Below, one piece after another: positions 39,523 through 46,806 of a stretch of DNA of 49,832 bases. A model generated the notes under the pieces. That model ran no database searches. It was not told the origin of the DNA and was given only the letters and a program-made list of their open reading frames with translations. The translations under genes and the position numbers were made by a program. The stretch comes from a virus: positions 1-49,832 of the IMG/VR virus record IMGVR_UViG_3300017934_000060. One strand, 5' to 3'. Position 1 is the first letter of the stretch; the number at the start of each line of letters is the position of its first letter.

Positions 39523-39779
39523 GCACAGACGACGTTCCTCATCATTCCGACCTCTACACCGTGATTTACGACGAGCGCAATGGCGGGCCACCGACAGGAT
39601 TCCGTTGCGAACAAGAGCGCATCATCATGTTCGGCTATACGCGCTACACTAATAAAGAGACGTGCGGTCGCCGTACCCGTACCGAACGCGGCATGATTCG
39701 GCATCTGCGACAGGTGCATGGCATCGAGCGGCAGGGACGAATGTTTGACGCTGACGAACCTGCGGGCGAACCCGGATAG
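39519..39779 (+). CDS. Hypothetical small zinc-finger-like protein
   Basis: This is an 86-residue protein from ATG 39519, overlapping the polymerase stop. It contains FRCEQE, CGRRTRTERGMIRHLRQVHG with a C2H2-like spacing of His-Leu-Arg-Gln-Val-His, and an acidic tail. A single zinc finger is plausible. Confidence 0.6.
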   Translation: MSTDDVPHHSDLYTVIYDERNGGPPTGFRCEQERIIMFGYTRYTNKETCGRRTRTERGMIRHLRQVHGIERQGRMFDADEPAGEPG

Positions 39780-39794
39780 TTACTCACTGGGTAC

Positions 39795-39822
39795 TTGACA
39801 GTTGCGTCCCGCTTGCTATAAC
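39795..39822 (+). promoter_or_regulatory. Strong sigma70-like promoter
   Basis: A perfect TTGACA (39795-39800) and TATAAC (39817-39822) are 16 bases apart in the gap after the polymerase operon. It drives the block of small genes up to the Dcd-like enzyme. It lacks the TGTAACA element of the earlier promoters. Confidence 0.75.
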
Positions 39823-39845
39823 GTGACTATGCTGTGAGTGATGCC

Positions 39846-40034
39846 ATGAGACACGGCAACAATGGTGGTCGCGACGATTGGGAGGCCGAGCACGCAGAGT
39901 GGATTTTCGTACCGTGTGGGCCGTCAAGGAGCGAGAGCAGGAAGCGTGCGTGGCCTGATTACGTCGCCGCCTTATTGACCCTGCTGCTGGTCTGGGGCTT
40001 GCTGGCATGGATGATATTGGAGAGCGTGCGATGA
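39846..40034 (+). CDS. Small membrane protein
   Basis: This is a 62-residue protein from ATG 39846 (a GTG at 39834 is also open). The hydrophilic first half is followed by a C-terminal transmembrane helix (YVAALLTLLLVWGLLAWMIL), a tail-anchor layout. It is the first gene after the promoter at 39795. Function unknown. Confidence 0.6.
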   Translation: MRHGNNGGRDDWEAEHAEWIFVPCGPSRSESRKRAWPDYVAALLTLLLVWGLLAWMILESVR

Positions 40035-40417
40035 CAACGCGAGCGCGAGCTAAAACGCAGACCCAGCGGTCGGACAAGCGGCTGTCCATGCGCGAGCGTC
40101 TCACCGTCGCCCGATCCGGCGGCAAACAGATCGTCAAGCCCTCCGTCATCTCTCCTTATCTCGGCCTCGACCCCGAACTCGCCGCCGCCCTGGCCGAGTC
40201 CTTCCCGGCACCCAACCCGGACTTGGTGAAGTTGCGGCGGCTGAGGAACAAGGTCATGGCCGGGGCCAACAAGGAAGGTAAGTTCTCCGTGTACATCAAC
40301 GTCCCGGCGGAGGTCTTGGCCGTGGTCGGGTGGCGGACGGGGGACAGTATATTGGTGAGCGCGTGGGCCGAGGGCGTATGTCGGCTTACTCGCGTGCCGG
40401 AAGGAAGAGAGGACTAG
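40031..40417 (+). CDS. Hypothetical protein with AbrB-like C-terminus
   Basis: This is a 128-residue basic protein from ATG 40031, overlapping the previous stop. Residues about 85-120 (FSVYINVPAEVLAVVGWRTGDSI, split here as VYINVPAEVL and GWRTGDSILV) look like the swapped-hairpin AbrB/MazE fold. The N-terminus is disordered and basic. A DNA-binding regulator is possible. Confidence 0.6.
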   Translation: MTTRARAKTQTQRSDKRLSMRERLTVARSGGKQIVKPSVISPYLGLDPELAAALAESFPAPNPDLVKLRRLRNKVMAGANKEGKFSVYINVPAEVLAVVGWRTGDSILVSAWAEGVCRLTRVPEGRED

Positions 40418-40418
40418 C

Positions 40419-40637
40419 GTGGCTTTACAATTTCCGTTCGATCGTCTGCATCCTACGCCCGCGCCCATAAGGTTGTCGAGACCCGTCACCTTCCGCGAAT
40501 TGTTCGAGCGGGAGTTCGCGACCTTGAAAGACAAGCACGGTCACGGCGTCTACAGTTGGGCCGAGGGCATGAACCGCCGGGTGGCTCGCAAGATTGCCCG
40601 CACCCGGGCACGTCGTCGTATGTCGAAAGGAGAGTAA
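40419..40637 (+). CDS. Hypothetical basic protein
   Basis: This is a 72-residue protein from GTG 40419, one base after the previous TAG, behind AAGGAAGAGAGG. The C-terminus is a strongly basic helix (RVARKIARTRARRR). No family is recognised. Confidence 0.6.
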   Translation: MALQFPFDRLHPTPAPIRLSRPVTFRELFEREFATLKDKHGHGVYSWAEGMNRRVARKIARTRARRRMSKGE

Positions 40638-40640
40638 GTC

Positions 40641-40844
40641 ATGGCCCGCATCAGTAGCGGTCGCGTCTATTATCAATGCACGGAATGCCTGCGCGAGTTC
40701 ACCGGCCACTGTCGCACGGGCGACGACTGCCCTGATTGCGGTGCCCTGTGTTCGCTCGTGGAGTTGTGCAGCGATTGCGGCCAGCCTACGGATGAGCATC
40801 CACCACTGGGCTGCGACCGGGACAGGGCGACGGTGAGCGTATGA
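40641..40844 (+). CDS. Double zinc-ribbon protein
   Basis: This is a 67-residue protein behind AAAGGAG. CTEC, CPDC and CSDC pairs plus further Cys give two zinc sites in a very short chain. It ends in an ATGA overlap with the next gene. Role unknown. Confidence 0.7.
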   Translation: MARISSGRVYYQCTECLREFTGHCRTGDDCPDCGALCSLVELCSDCGQPTDEHPPLGCDRDRATVSV

Positions 40845-40969
40845 ATCACGTCCGGCGGGCGTGGGTATGGTATTGGCTGCTGAGTCCGGTGCGGCTGCTG
40901 GTGCGGGCGTGGAAGTTGTGGAGACGCGCCGCGAAGGAGCGGACAGATGGAAGTGGTATTCCAGCGTGA
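40841..40969 (+). CDS. Cationic amphipathic microprotein
   Basis: This is a 42-residue frame from ATG 40841 in an ATGA overlap. It is almost a single helix with alternating Trp/Leu/Val and Arg/Lys (RRAWVWYWLLSPVRLLVRAW), the pattern of a membrane-surface-binding peptide. The next gene begins 23 bases before its stop. Confidence 0.55.
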   Translation: MNHVRRAWVWYWLLSPVRLLVRAWKLWRRAAKERTDGSGIPA

Positions 40970-41153
40970 TCGTGACCGCCAGACCTGCACGGCCTTGGTC
41001 AACCTCGCCTGCGGTAAGACGGTGGATGCGCGTGTCGCTGACCGACTGAGATATCTGGGCTGGACGAATCGCAAAGGCCAGTTGACGCCGCTGGGCCAGC
41101 AGATGGCGGAGATGCTAAAGGAAGGAGACAGCCATGTCGGAACCGGGAGATAA
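40947..41153 (+). CDS. Possible winged-helix protein
   Basis: This is a 68-residue protein from ATG 40947 behind AAGGAG. Its second half, VADRLRYLGWTNRKGQLTPLGQQM, reads as a winged-helix wing and end helix. It contains AGATATCT at 41049-41056. It could be a small regulator. Confidence 0.6.
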   Translation: MEVVFQRDRDRQTCTALVNLACGKTVDARVADRLRYLGWTNRKGQLTPLGQQMAEMLKEGDSHVGTGR

Positions 41154-41289
41154 TCCAGAAGCCGAGGACGAATTCTGTCCCGATTGCTATATGCGCTGGT
41201 CGGATTGCATCTGTGAGCGCGACTATGGCATAGCGAACGACGAGTTCGAGTACGACCCTGACATAGACAGCGAGGACGTGATCTCTTGA
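41134..41289 (+). CDS. Acidic zinc-site microprotein
   Basis: This is a 51-residue acidic frame behind AAGGAGACAGCC. CPDC at 15-18 and CIC at 25-27 form a metal site, and the tail is Asp/Glu-rich. Its stop overlaps the TTG start of the Dcd-like gene. Confidence 0.6.
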   Translation: MSEPGDNPEAEDEFCPDCYMRWSDCICERDYGIANDEFEYDPDIDSEDVIS

Positions 41290-41753
41290 TTCTCAGCGGA
41301 CGCGATGTTGAGTGGTATGTGGCGAACGGTCTTCTTACGTTCTTGCCCATCCTAGCGCCGGAGCAGTTCCAGCAGAACGGCGTGGACTTGATATTGGATG
41401 AGTCTTCTCCGCGCCAACTGGCGCACGGCTGTTTTTGTCTTGGACGTACCCGCGAACTGGTCACGCTGCCCAATGACCTAATGGCGTTTGTGCAGTTGCG
41501 CTCAACTTGGGCGCGTCGCGGCATCATGTTGCCGCCAACCATAGTGGATGCCGGTTTTCACGGCACACTTACGCTGGAGATAGCGGCGTTCGGGGCTAAA
41601 TATCCTGACGATGTAAGAGACTACTATACCGTTGATCTTCCGGTTGGTCAGCGCTTCGTGCATTTGATCTTTGCCAAGCTGACCAATCCGACGACGCCGT
41701 ATCGGGGTAAGTATCAAGGCCAAGTGGAAATCACCGGCCCAATCAAAGACTGA
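41286..41753 (+). CDS. dcd: dCTP deaminase/dUTPase family protein
   Basis: This is a 155-residue protein with the family core: NGVDLIL, FVQLRSTWARRGI (the R-S-x2-A-R phosphate-binding segment), VDAGFHGTLTLEI with the catalytic-position Glu, and PYRGKYQGQ near the end. Dcd makes dUTP from dCTP; related dUTPases make dUMP. Which reaction occurs cannot be read safely. Either feeds ThyX, and dUTPase activity would fit the UDG-like domain of the polymerase. Start is TTG 41286. Confidence 0.85.
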   Translation: MILSGRDVEWYVANGLLTFLPILAPEQFQQNGVDLILDESSPRQLAHGCFCLGRTRELVTLPNDLMAFVQLRSTWARRGIMLPPTIVDAGFHGTLTLEIAAFGAKYPDDVRDYYTVDLPVGQRFVHLIFAKLTNPTTPYRGKYQGQVEITGPIKD

Positions 41754-41765
41754 AAGGACACTGTT

Positions 41766-42188
41766 ATGACCCCTACCGAAACCCAGAAACTCGCCCAAGA
41801 AATCAAATCCAACGCCACCCCTACTCCGGTCTGGTCGAACGTGGAGGAACTGGTCGACATGCGCCACCCCATCACCATCGACGGCCGCAAGCGCCAGCTC
41901 ACCTTCGCCAAGGCCGTCGAACTCTACAAGGCCCTGGACGCCGAGATAGAGCAGAAAGAGGCGATCAAGCGGGAGCTGAAGAAGGCCATCGAGGCCGCCA
42001 TGCTCATGTCCGGTGAGCAGCAGGTCGCGTGCGAGGACTACAAGGTGACGATGATTACCAAGTCGGGGACAAAGAAGATCGTGCCCGAGAAGCTGCTCGA
42101 ATTGGGCGTCGACGCAATGGTCATCGCCAAGGCGACCGAGGTCGGCAAGGAGACCACGTACGCGCAGATCACGAAGAACAAGGAGTAA
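41766..42188 (+). CDS. Conserved-type phage helical protein
   Basis: This is a 140-residue protein behind AAAGGA. Residues about 55-80 are a charged helix (KALDAEIEQKEAIKRELKKA). The C-terminus, with KIVPEKLLELGVDAMVIAKATEVGKE, recurs in hypothetical proteins of siphophages as I recall it. It should be a helical dimer. Role unknown. Confidence 0.7.
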   Translation: MTPTETQKLAQEIKSNATPTPVWSNVEELVDMRHPITIDGRKRQLTFAKAVELYKALDAEIEQKEAIKRELKKAIEAAMLMSGEQQVACEDYKVTMITKSGTKKIVPEKLLELGVDAMVIAKATEVGKETTYAQITKNKE

Positions 42189-42198
42189 GTCTAGCGCC

Positions 42199-42468
42199 GT
42201 GGTGAGCCCCATGCACGAAATCCGCCGCTCGCCCCGCCGACGCCGCAACCACCCGGATATCGGCGGGGCCATCAGTTTGCTGAGGGTGGCCCACGGGATG
42301 AGTGCACGTCAGGTGGCGGCGGCGATGTCCACCAGCCGGTCGTACGTGACCGCCGTAGAGATGGGCTACCGATTGCCGACCCTGCCGCAACTGGAGAGGT
42401 TCGCCCGCGCCTTGGGGGTCACGGTGTACCAGTTGATAACGCTAGCGACGCTGGAGACCCCCTCGTAA
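42199..42468 (+). CDS. XRE-family helix-turn-helix regulator
   Basis: This is an 89-residue protein (ATG 42211 also possible; GTG 42199 taken). The helix-turn-helix spans about 35-65: MSARQVAAAMSTSRSYVTAVEMG fits the XRE pattern, followed by the usual closing helices (LPQLERFARALGVTVYQLI). The basic N-terminal tail is an extra. It lies far from the control region, at the end of the rightward block, so it may control late genes. Confidence 0.85.
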   Translation: MVSPMHEIRRSPRRRRNHPDIGGAISLLRVAHGMSARQVAAAMSTSRSYVTAVEMGYRLPTLPQLERFARALGVTVYQLITLATLETPS

Positions 42469-42508
42469 GGCTGGACTTTCCCCTGCCCCTAGTGTTCTAC
42501 TATCCGCG

Positions 42509-42754
42509 ATGTCCCGGTCGATGAAGCGCCGTATGCAGGCCCGGCGGGCTAAGCGTCACCATCAGCGCCAGCGTGGGCCGAAACTGTCGCCCGCCGCCCG
42601 CGAGAGGGTCTCGGACAAGATATCTGTCTTGCGACATGAGGGCGAGCGGCCCGATACGGCAATTGCTACCAGCCTGAACATGGAGCGCAAGCACCGTCTG
42701 CGCAAGGGCGGTCGCTACGTGCACGTGAAGCGCAAATCAAGGTCGCGCAGTTAG
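42509..42754 (+). CDS. Small very basic phage protein
   Basis: This is an 81-residue protein, about one third Arg/Lys/His. The middle, KISVLRHEGERPDTAIATSL, resembles a motif (LRHEG.p.~qAIAi) of small basic phage and virion proteins. ATG 42509 has no ribosome site. It contains AGATATCT (42618-42625). DNA binding is likely. Confidence 0.65.
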   Translation: MSRSMKRRMQARRAKRHHQRQRGPKLSPAARERVSDKISVLRHEGERPDTAIATSLNMERKHRLRKGGRYVHVKRKSRSRS

Positions 42755-42768
42755 CGGAGGTAACGTCA

Positions 42769-43269
42769 ATGGCTTTTAAGGCCGCTCCCAAGAAGTCCAC
42801 GCCAGCATCTGCGTCAGCGTCAACGCCAGCGTCCACGTTCGTGCCGACACCTGCACCTGAGCCTACGCCTGTGCCTGCCGCGGTGACGCCCTCCCCAGCC
42901 GTCATCGTCGCACCGCCCCCGACGGCCAAACCCATCCCGCTACCCGAATTCGATCGCGAACTGCTCGACCGCCTCCGTCACCTCACACCCGAACAGCGAG
43001 CGGCCATCCGCTCCAGCATGAGCGCCGAAGGTATACTGGCGTCTACGCCGAGGACGCGGGCTGACGGTTCCGTCATATGTTCTATTCGCATTGATCCGGA
43101 TCTTGTAGAGCAGATCAAAACCTGGGCGGAGGAAAGCCGCAAGAGCTTCGAGGAGCAGGTGCAGGAACTGGTGGACGTGACTCTCAGCGGCTACCTGCAG
43201 GGCGATTGGGGGATGCAGATGGTTCCACAGGCGGCGCAGGCCGTTCCTCCTGCCGCAACGGCCAAATAA
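42769..43269 (+). CDS. Hypothetical protein with Pro/Thr-rich N-terminus
   Basis: This is a 166-residue protein. Residues 1-60 are Pro/Ala/Thr repeats and disordered. Residues about 65-145 form a helical domain with SVICSIRIDPDLVEQIKTW, which resembles a ribbon-helix-helix core (a strand then a helix). ATG 42769 has only a moderate site (GGAGG further upstream). A DNA-binding regulator is possible. Confidence 0.6.
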   Translation: MAFKAAPKKSTPASASASTPASTFVPTPAPEPTPVPAAVTPSPAVIVAPPPTAKPIPLPEFDRELLDRLRHLTPEQRAAIRSSMSAEGILASTPRTRADGSVICSIRIDPDLVEQIKTWAEESRKSFEEQVQELVDVTLSGYLQGDWGMQMVPQAAQAVPPAATAK

Positions 43270-43339
43270 CCCGTCAGGATGGCCCGCCGCAGCGCCAGAA
43301 TCGGTTTATAGGGCCTCGGAGACTGTCAGATAGGGAAAT

Positions 43340-43687
43340 ATGCCTTCCGCCGGCGACATCGGAACGCTATACCAAGCTAAGTACAACAATATCAACTGGT
43401 CACAGCCCGGAGGTAAGGGCACACAGGTGTTCCCGGCGCAAGCGGATGGTCAGCCGTTCTCAGCGTATCCAGTTCCAGGGCAGATATTCGTAGAGGCGGG
43501 AGAGGCACTTTGGCGCGCGGGCTGCGGCCATGGATTCGACGCTTTCCGCATCCAGCAGGACTATGACCCCACGACCAAGAGTTCCTGTGCGCTGATACTG
43601 TGCCCCATCTGCAGCTATCTGATTAATGTTATAGAGCCATACGAATTAGTTTATTCGGTCACTCAGCATCCGATCATCGTTGGCTGA
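43340..43687 (+). CDS. Hypothetical protein, 3' end antisense to homing endonuclease
   Basis: This is a 115-residue protein behind AGATAGGGA. It is beta-rich, with a Gly/Pro/Gln-rich first half and CPIC near residue 92. Its last 42 bases overlap the 3' end of the leftward HNH gene, the only convergent coding overlap of this kind in the window. No family is recognised. Confidence 0.6.
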   Translation: MPSAGDIGTLYQAKYNNINWSQPGGKGTQVFPAQADGQPFSAYPVPGQIFVEAGEALWRAGCGHGFDAFRIQQDYDPTTKSSCALILCPICSYLINVIEPYELVYSVTQHPIIVG

Positions 43688-44431
43688 CGAGCACTGCGTT
43701 GCTCTAACTCCCTCTTGAAATGCTGTCACGCGCCGACAGTGCGCGATGAAAGCATCTGCCGGTTTCTCCATTTTTGCTCTATTGCATTCGCTGCAACATG
43801 AGACTGAATTGTCCTGCGTATACCCTTTGCCGCTGTCTATGCGATCCACTCCGTTGCTGACGTAAACGGATGGCCCCGAAGTCCATACTGTGCACGGTTC
43901 CCGACCACAATATGTACAGGGTAGGGCAAGCATGACGAAAAACTCGCTCTTGGATAATTCCCAAACCAGATGGCGCTTCCTAGCGTTGGCTGTATAGGCT
44001 TCCCATATTCTGTTCTTTGCGGAATCTTCGGGATTGGGTAGAGATATTCTCTCTATGCGAATACAACCGCAACTTTTTGTCTGTCCTTGGCGTAGGGAGT
44101 ATCCGCGCACTACTGTCTCATTGCCGCAATCGCAGCGACATAACCAGAGTAGTTGGCCGTCTTTTGTACGTTGAGGATATTCGGATATCACAATCAGCCT
44201 GCCAGAGCGTAGACCGATTATGGGTATTTTCCTTCCCCTACCGCATGGCTTGCGGTGCTTAACGTGGCCGCAACTTCTGGTCTTGCCGTGAACGAGAGCA
44301 ATGGATCTTACTATCTTCGATACACCGCAATCGCAGCGTACGAGATATCTGCGTTGCCACTTTATCGAGGGTTCTGGACTAAGTACGGTCAGATAGCCAA
44401 ACCTGTGACCAACTAGGTCGGGAGCCTTCAT
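43646..44431 (-). CDS. HNH homing endonuclease with duplicated zinc-ribbon repeat
   Basis: This is a 261-residue protein. Two tandem copies of a zinc-ribbon module come first (CDCGVSK with SCGH, then CDCGNET with SCGC). An HNH site follows: CTYCGREP at about 171-178, NGVDRIDSGKGYTQDNSV, and CCSECNRAKM. The enzyme at 4950 has one copy of the same module, so the duplication is specific to this one. It contains AGATATCT (44343-44350). Its 3' end runs into the convergent gene. Confidence 0.85.
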   Translation of the reverse strand: MKAPDLVGHRFGYLTVLSPEPSIKWQRRYLVRCDCGVSKIVRSIALVHGKTRSCGHVKHRKPCGRGRKIPIIGLRSGRLIVISEYPQRTKDGQLLWLCRCDCGNETVVRGYSLRQGQTKSCGCIRIERISLPNPEDSAKNRIWEAYTANARKRHLVWELSKSEFFVMLALPCTYCGREPCTVWTSGPSVYVSNGVDRIDSGKGYTQDNSVSCCSECNRAKMEKPADAFIAHCRRVTAFQEGVRATQCSSANDDRMLSDRIN

Positions 44432-44961
44432 GTTGTGTTCCCCGACCGCAGCGACAGGATGAACTCTTTCTGCGCGGGCATACGCAGACCATATTGCACT
44501 GCCTCATCCAGCGCCTGATCGACAGGGAACTTCTGCACCAGCACCCGGAATGCCGCGCAAAAAACGCCGGTTCTCCCCTTCCCCTGTTCACAATGAACGT
44601 AGGTCGGGGAGGCCGCGACCGTGGACAGAAATAGAGATATCTCATCGGGCGTGGGCACCGTGTTGTCGCGCACGGGCAGGTTGACCGGTGTCAGTCCGGC
44701 GGCGATGACCTCAGCGTCCTGTTTGCGCTCCGAGCACAGGTTGACCACCGTGCGGATGCCTTGTCGGGACAGCAGGTCGAGTTCCGCCGGGGATGGCCAC
44801 GAGCCACGCATCAATCGGTCAGGCACGACTACTGCCGAGTAGGGCGTGATGTGATACCAGGGGTTGCCCGTGGCGTCCTCGAACTCGCCGTATTCTTCCC
44901 CGGCGGCGTCAACAACATCAGATGTGAGGGCGGTCCATGCCCGCCTGAGACGAGTCAACAT
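44428..44961 (-). CDS. Dual-specificity/tyrosine-type protein phosphatase
   Basis: This is a 177-residue protein with the catalytic P-loop HCEQGKGRTG at about 131-140 (Cys nucleophile and the Arg that binds phosphate) and a preceding general-acid loop region near LPVRDN. The layout fits the dual-specificity class, which can act on Tyr, Ser or Thr or on RNA 5' ends and nucleotides. It is unusual in a phage late region; the target is unknown. It overlaps the HNH gene by four bases and contains AGATATCT (44635-44642). Confidence 0.85.
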   Translation of the reverse strand: MLTRLRRAWTALTSDVVDAAGEEYGEFEDATGNPWYHITPYSAVVVPDRLMRGSWPSPAELDLLSRQGIRTVVNLCSERKQDAEVIAAGLTPVNLPVRDNTVPTPDEISLFLSTVAASPTYVHCEQGKGRTGVFCAAFRVLVQKFPVDQALDEAVQYGLRMPAQKEFILSLRSGNTT

Positions 44962-44981
44962 ATAGCACCTCGCTACCTCGG

Positions 44982-45716
44982 CTACTTCTTAAAAAATCCG
45001 TAGACCCATTGACTAACCTCAGCACCCTTGCTGAGAATCAGGCCTCCGACGTTTTCCAGAAAAGTTGCTGGCTTGAGCGCCCGTTCGGCGTAGACGTGCA
45101 CCACTTTTTTTGTGTCCTCGGTAATTGCCTGCCCGTTCGATGCCGTCTGATTCAGATGCCCCATCGCCTCCGCACCCTGCTTGCTCATGGCGTCCACGTT
45201 GGTCAGAGTTTCATGCCACGCTGGGTCGGTGAGCAGACCTTTCAACGCCGTCAGGTTTTCATTAAACGCCCGCAGGCTCTGGCGGGAATCCTTGGCTACC
45301 TGTCCGATGTCCCCGGCGGCGTCACCAGCCTTGGCCAGCGACGTGTTCAAGGTGTTTACCGTCCGGTCAAGGTCAGGGAGGATGCCCGTGTACACCTGCC
45401 GGGTCTTGACATCCACTCCGCCGTAGAGATTCAGATTGAGCAGTCGCAGCGAGTCGCTGGTTTGGCGCGAGATGAGCTTCCAGTAGAGACGCTGTTCCTC
45501 GGCTGTCTGGTTGACTTTGGCTTCGGTGCGTGCGGCTTGGAAACCGAGAAGGTAGACCTGCGCCGCGGATGACTCGACCGATGACCGTAATATCTTGTTG
45601 GTCGTGACGATGTCCAGCGCTAGGTAGCCGATCGAGATAAGGGTGAGGATGGCCGTGACCAGCAGCCCGCAGATGAGGCCGTTGCGGACACGCGCCCAGG
45701 CTGGCGTCGCCGTCAC
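44982..45716 (-). CDS. Membrane-anchored coiled-coil protein
   Basis: This is a 244-residue protein from GTG 45716 behind GAGAGGAT; the longer frame to 45872 overlaps another gene. One N-terminal transmembrane helix (about 14-37, ICGLLVTAILTLISIGYLAL) is followed by about 180 residues of helical, coiled-coil-like sequence and a short C-terminal hydrophobic patch. Phage proteins with this topology include lysis or tail-tip factors. It lies near holin-like genes. Confidence 0.65.
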   Translation of the reverse strand: MTATPAWARVRNGLICGLLVTAILTLISIGYLALDIVTTNKILRSSVESSAAQVYLLGFQAARTEAKVNQTAEEQRLYWKLISRQTSDSLRLLNLNLYGGVDVKTRQVYTGILPDLDRTVNTLNTSLAKAGDAAGDIGQVAKDSRQSLRAFNENLTALKGLLTDPAWHETLTNVDAMSKQGAEAMGHLNQTASNGQAITEDTKKVVHVYAERALKPATFLENVGGLILSKGAEVSQWVYGFFKK

Positions 45717-45742
45717 AGTACAGTCATCCTCTCGGTGCCCGG

Positions 45743-46216
45743 CTATCCGCCGCCGACCGGAGGCTCGGTCGGAGGAGCGGGAGGCGCGGGCGGTACACCG
45801 GTAGTCGGCTTCGTCGCCGGTTGCGTTACCGCTGGGAGTCCATTCAGGAACCCTACGATGGAATTCACCCAAGCCGTGACCGTGGTGTTATCGGTGGGCA
45901 GGCCGAATTCGGCCAGCGTCTTTTCCGCCGTCGGCCCGATGATAGCCAGCACCTCGGCTAGTTTCTGCGTGCCGGTGCCAGTCTGCTTGCCCATGGCGGC
46001 GAACTTCTGCTCGACCGATAGGACGGCGGCGAAGATGGTCTGCGATACAGCGGCGATAGCGGGGGCGACGCCGGGCAGCGCCAAGGTCAGCACGGGCATG
46101 GCTAACTGCTCGGCCTTTTGGGCGTCGCTGATGATGGTGGGACCGTGCGAGACAATCCATTCGATGCCGTCTTGGAAAGCCTCACCGACGGAGGAGAGAA
46201 AACTCTTGAAGGACAT
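45743..46216 (-). CDS. Ala-rich helical phage protein
   Basis: This is a 157-residue protein behind AGGAGA. The hydrophobic central helix VLTLALPGVAPAIAAVSQTI may span or touch a membrane, and the C-terminus is Pro-rich (PPAPPAPPTEPP). It is preceded by the promoter at 46269. A lysis-associated role is conceivable from its neighbours only. Confidence 0.65.
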   Translation of the reverse strand: MSFKSFLSSVGEAFQDGIEWIVSHGPTIISDAQKAEQLAMPVLTLALPGVAPAIAAVSQTIFAAVLSVEQKFAAMGKQTGTGTQKLAEVLAIIGPTAEKTLAEFGLPTDNTTVTAWVNSIVGFLNGLPAVTQPATKPTTGVPPAPPAPPTEPPVGGG

Positions 46217-46268
46217 GACGATGGTCTCCTGTGCTCGAAATGCGAAGTGGAAGTGTTAAGTCCGACCT

Positions 46269-46297
46269 AATCTACACCCGCAGATATCTAATGGCAA
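46269..46297 (-). promoter_or_regulatory. Promoter with AGATATCT in the spacer
   Basis: On the minus strand TTGCCA (46297-46292) and TAGATT (46274-46269) are 17 bases apart, with AGATATCT (46282-46289) followed by GCGGG in the spacer. The 1379 promoter has the same design. It drives the 46216 gene. Confidence 0.55.
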
Positions 46298-46317
46298 GCG
46301 CAAATTTACCGTGACCG

Positions 46318-46806
46318 TCAGACGCTGATTTCCGGGTCAACGGCGATGGGCACAGGAGGCGGAGCGGTGATGGCGATGGTCAACTCCAAGTCCTCGGCGT
46401 TCAGCCGCTGATTGAAGTCCCGCACGGCGTCGGCGGACATCAGCACTGCCATCTGCCGCTCCAACAAGCCGACCGAGTGACCCAGCGCCATACAGCCTTC
46501 CAGCTGGCACAGGTAGGGTTCGCCCGTCGCCGGATTAGTCACGGTGGTGTCGCCCATCCAGTTGGCAGAGTGGATTTCGATTTCGCTGCGACCGTCGGGT
46601 ACGCCCGTGATGTGATAGCACCAGCCATGTTTCGGCGACAGCAGCCACTTGCAGACGTAGACGCCGGGAGGAATCGAGGAGATCCTTGGCTGGTCGTTGC
46701 GCCATGGTAACTCGCCGGTCTTGTAGGCCGTGCCGTCGTCTAGTTTCATGTCCCCGAACGTCCCGGCGTCAGTCGATGGCCCGCGCAGTACCGTGGCTGT
46801 TCTCAT
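46318..46806 (-). CDS. DUF5675 family protein
   Basis: This is a 162-residue protein with the DUF5675 pattern: IPPGVYVCKW near 45-54, IEIHSANWMGDT near 76-87, and LEGCMALG near 102-109. The His and Cys positions are reminiscent of an active site. The family is common in phages and of unproven function, though its genes often lie near lysis genes. It overlaps the next holin-like gene by four bases, which fits a lysis cassette. Confidence 0.8.
   Translation of the reverse strand: MRTATVLRGPSTDAGTFGDMKLDDGTAYKTGELPWRNDQPRISSIPPGVYVCKWLLSPKHGWCYHITGVPDGRSEIEIHSANWMGDTTVTNPATGEPYLCQLEGCMALGHSVGLLERQMAVLMSADAVRDFNQRLNAEDLELTIAITAPPPVPIAVDPEISV

Larger units (their letters stand above)
1393..46289. 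repeat. Dispersed palindrome AGATATCT, 13 perfect copies
   Basis: Perfect copies start at 1393, 4233, 12172, 12222, 20424, 25737, 27090, 31851, 41049, 42618, 44343, 44635 and 46282. Near copies occur at 7693 (TGATATCTGCGG), 18182 and 25624. Two lie in well-spaced promoter spacers (1379, 46269), and one overlaps a -10 box (27090). Others are inside coding sequence. Distribution is across all modules. Confidence 0.75.

Noticed and set aside
40419-40637. Readthrough of TAG at 40415-40417 joining two proteins
   Set aside because: The second gene has its own GTG start and ribosome site in another frame, so ordinary termination is the simple reading.
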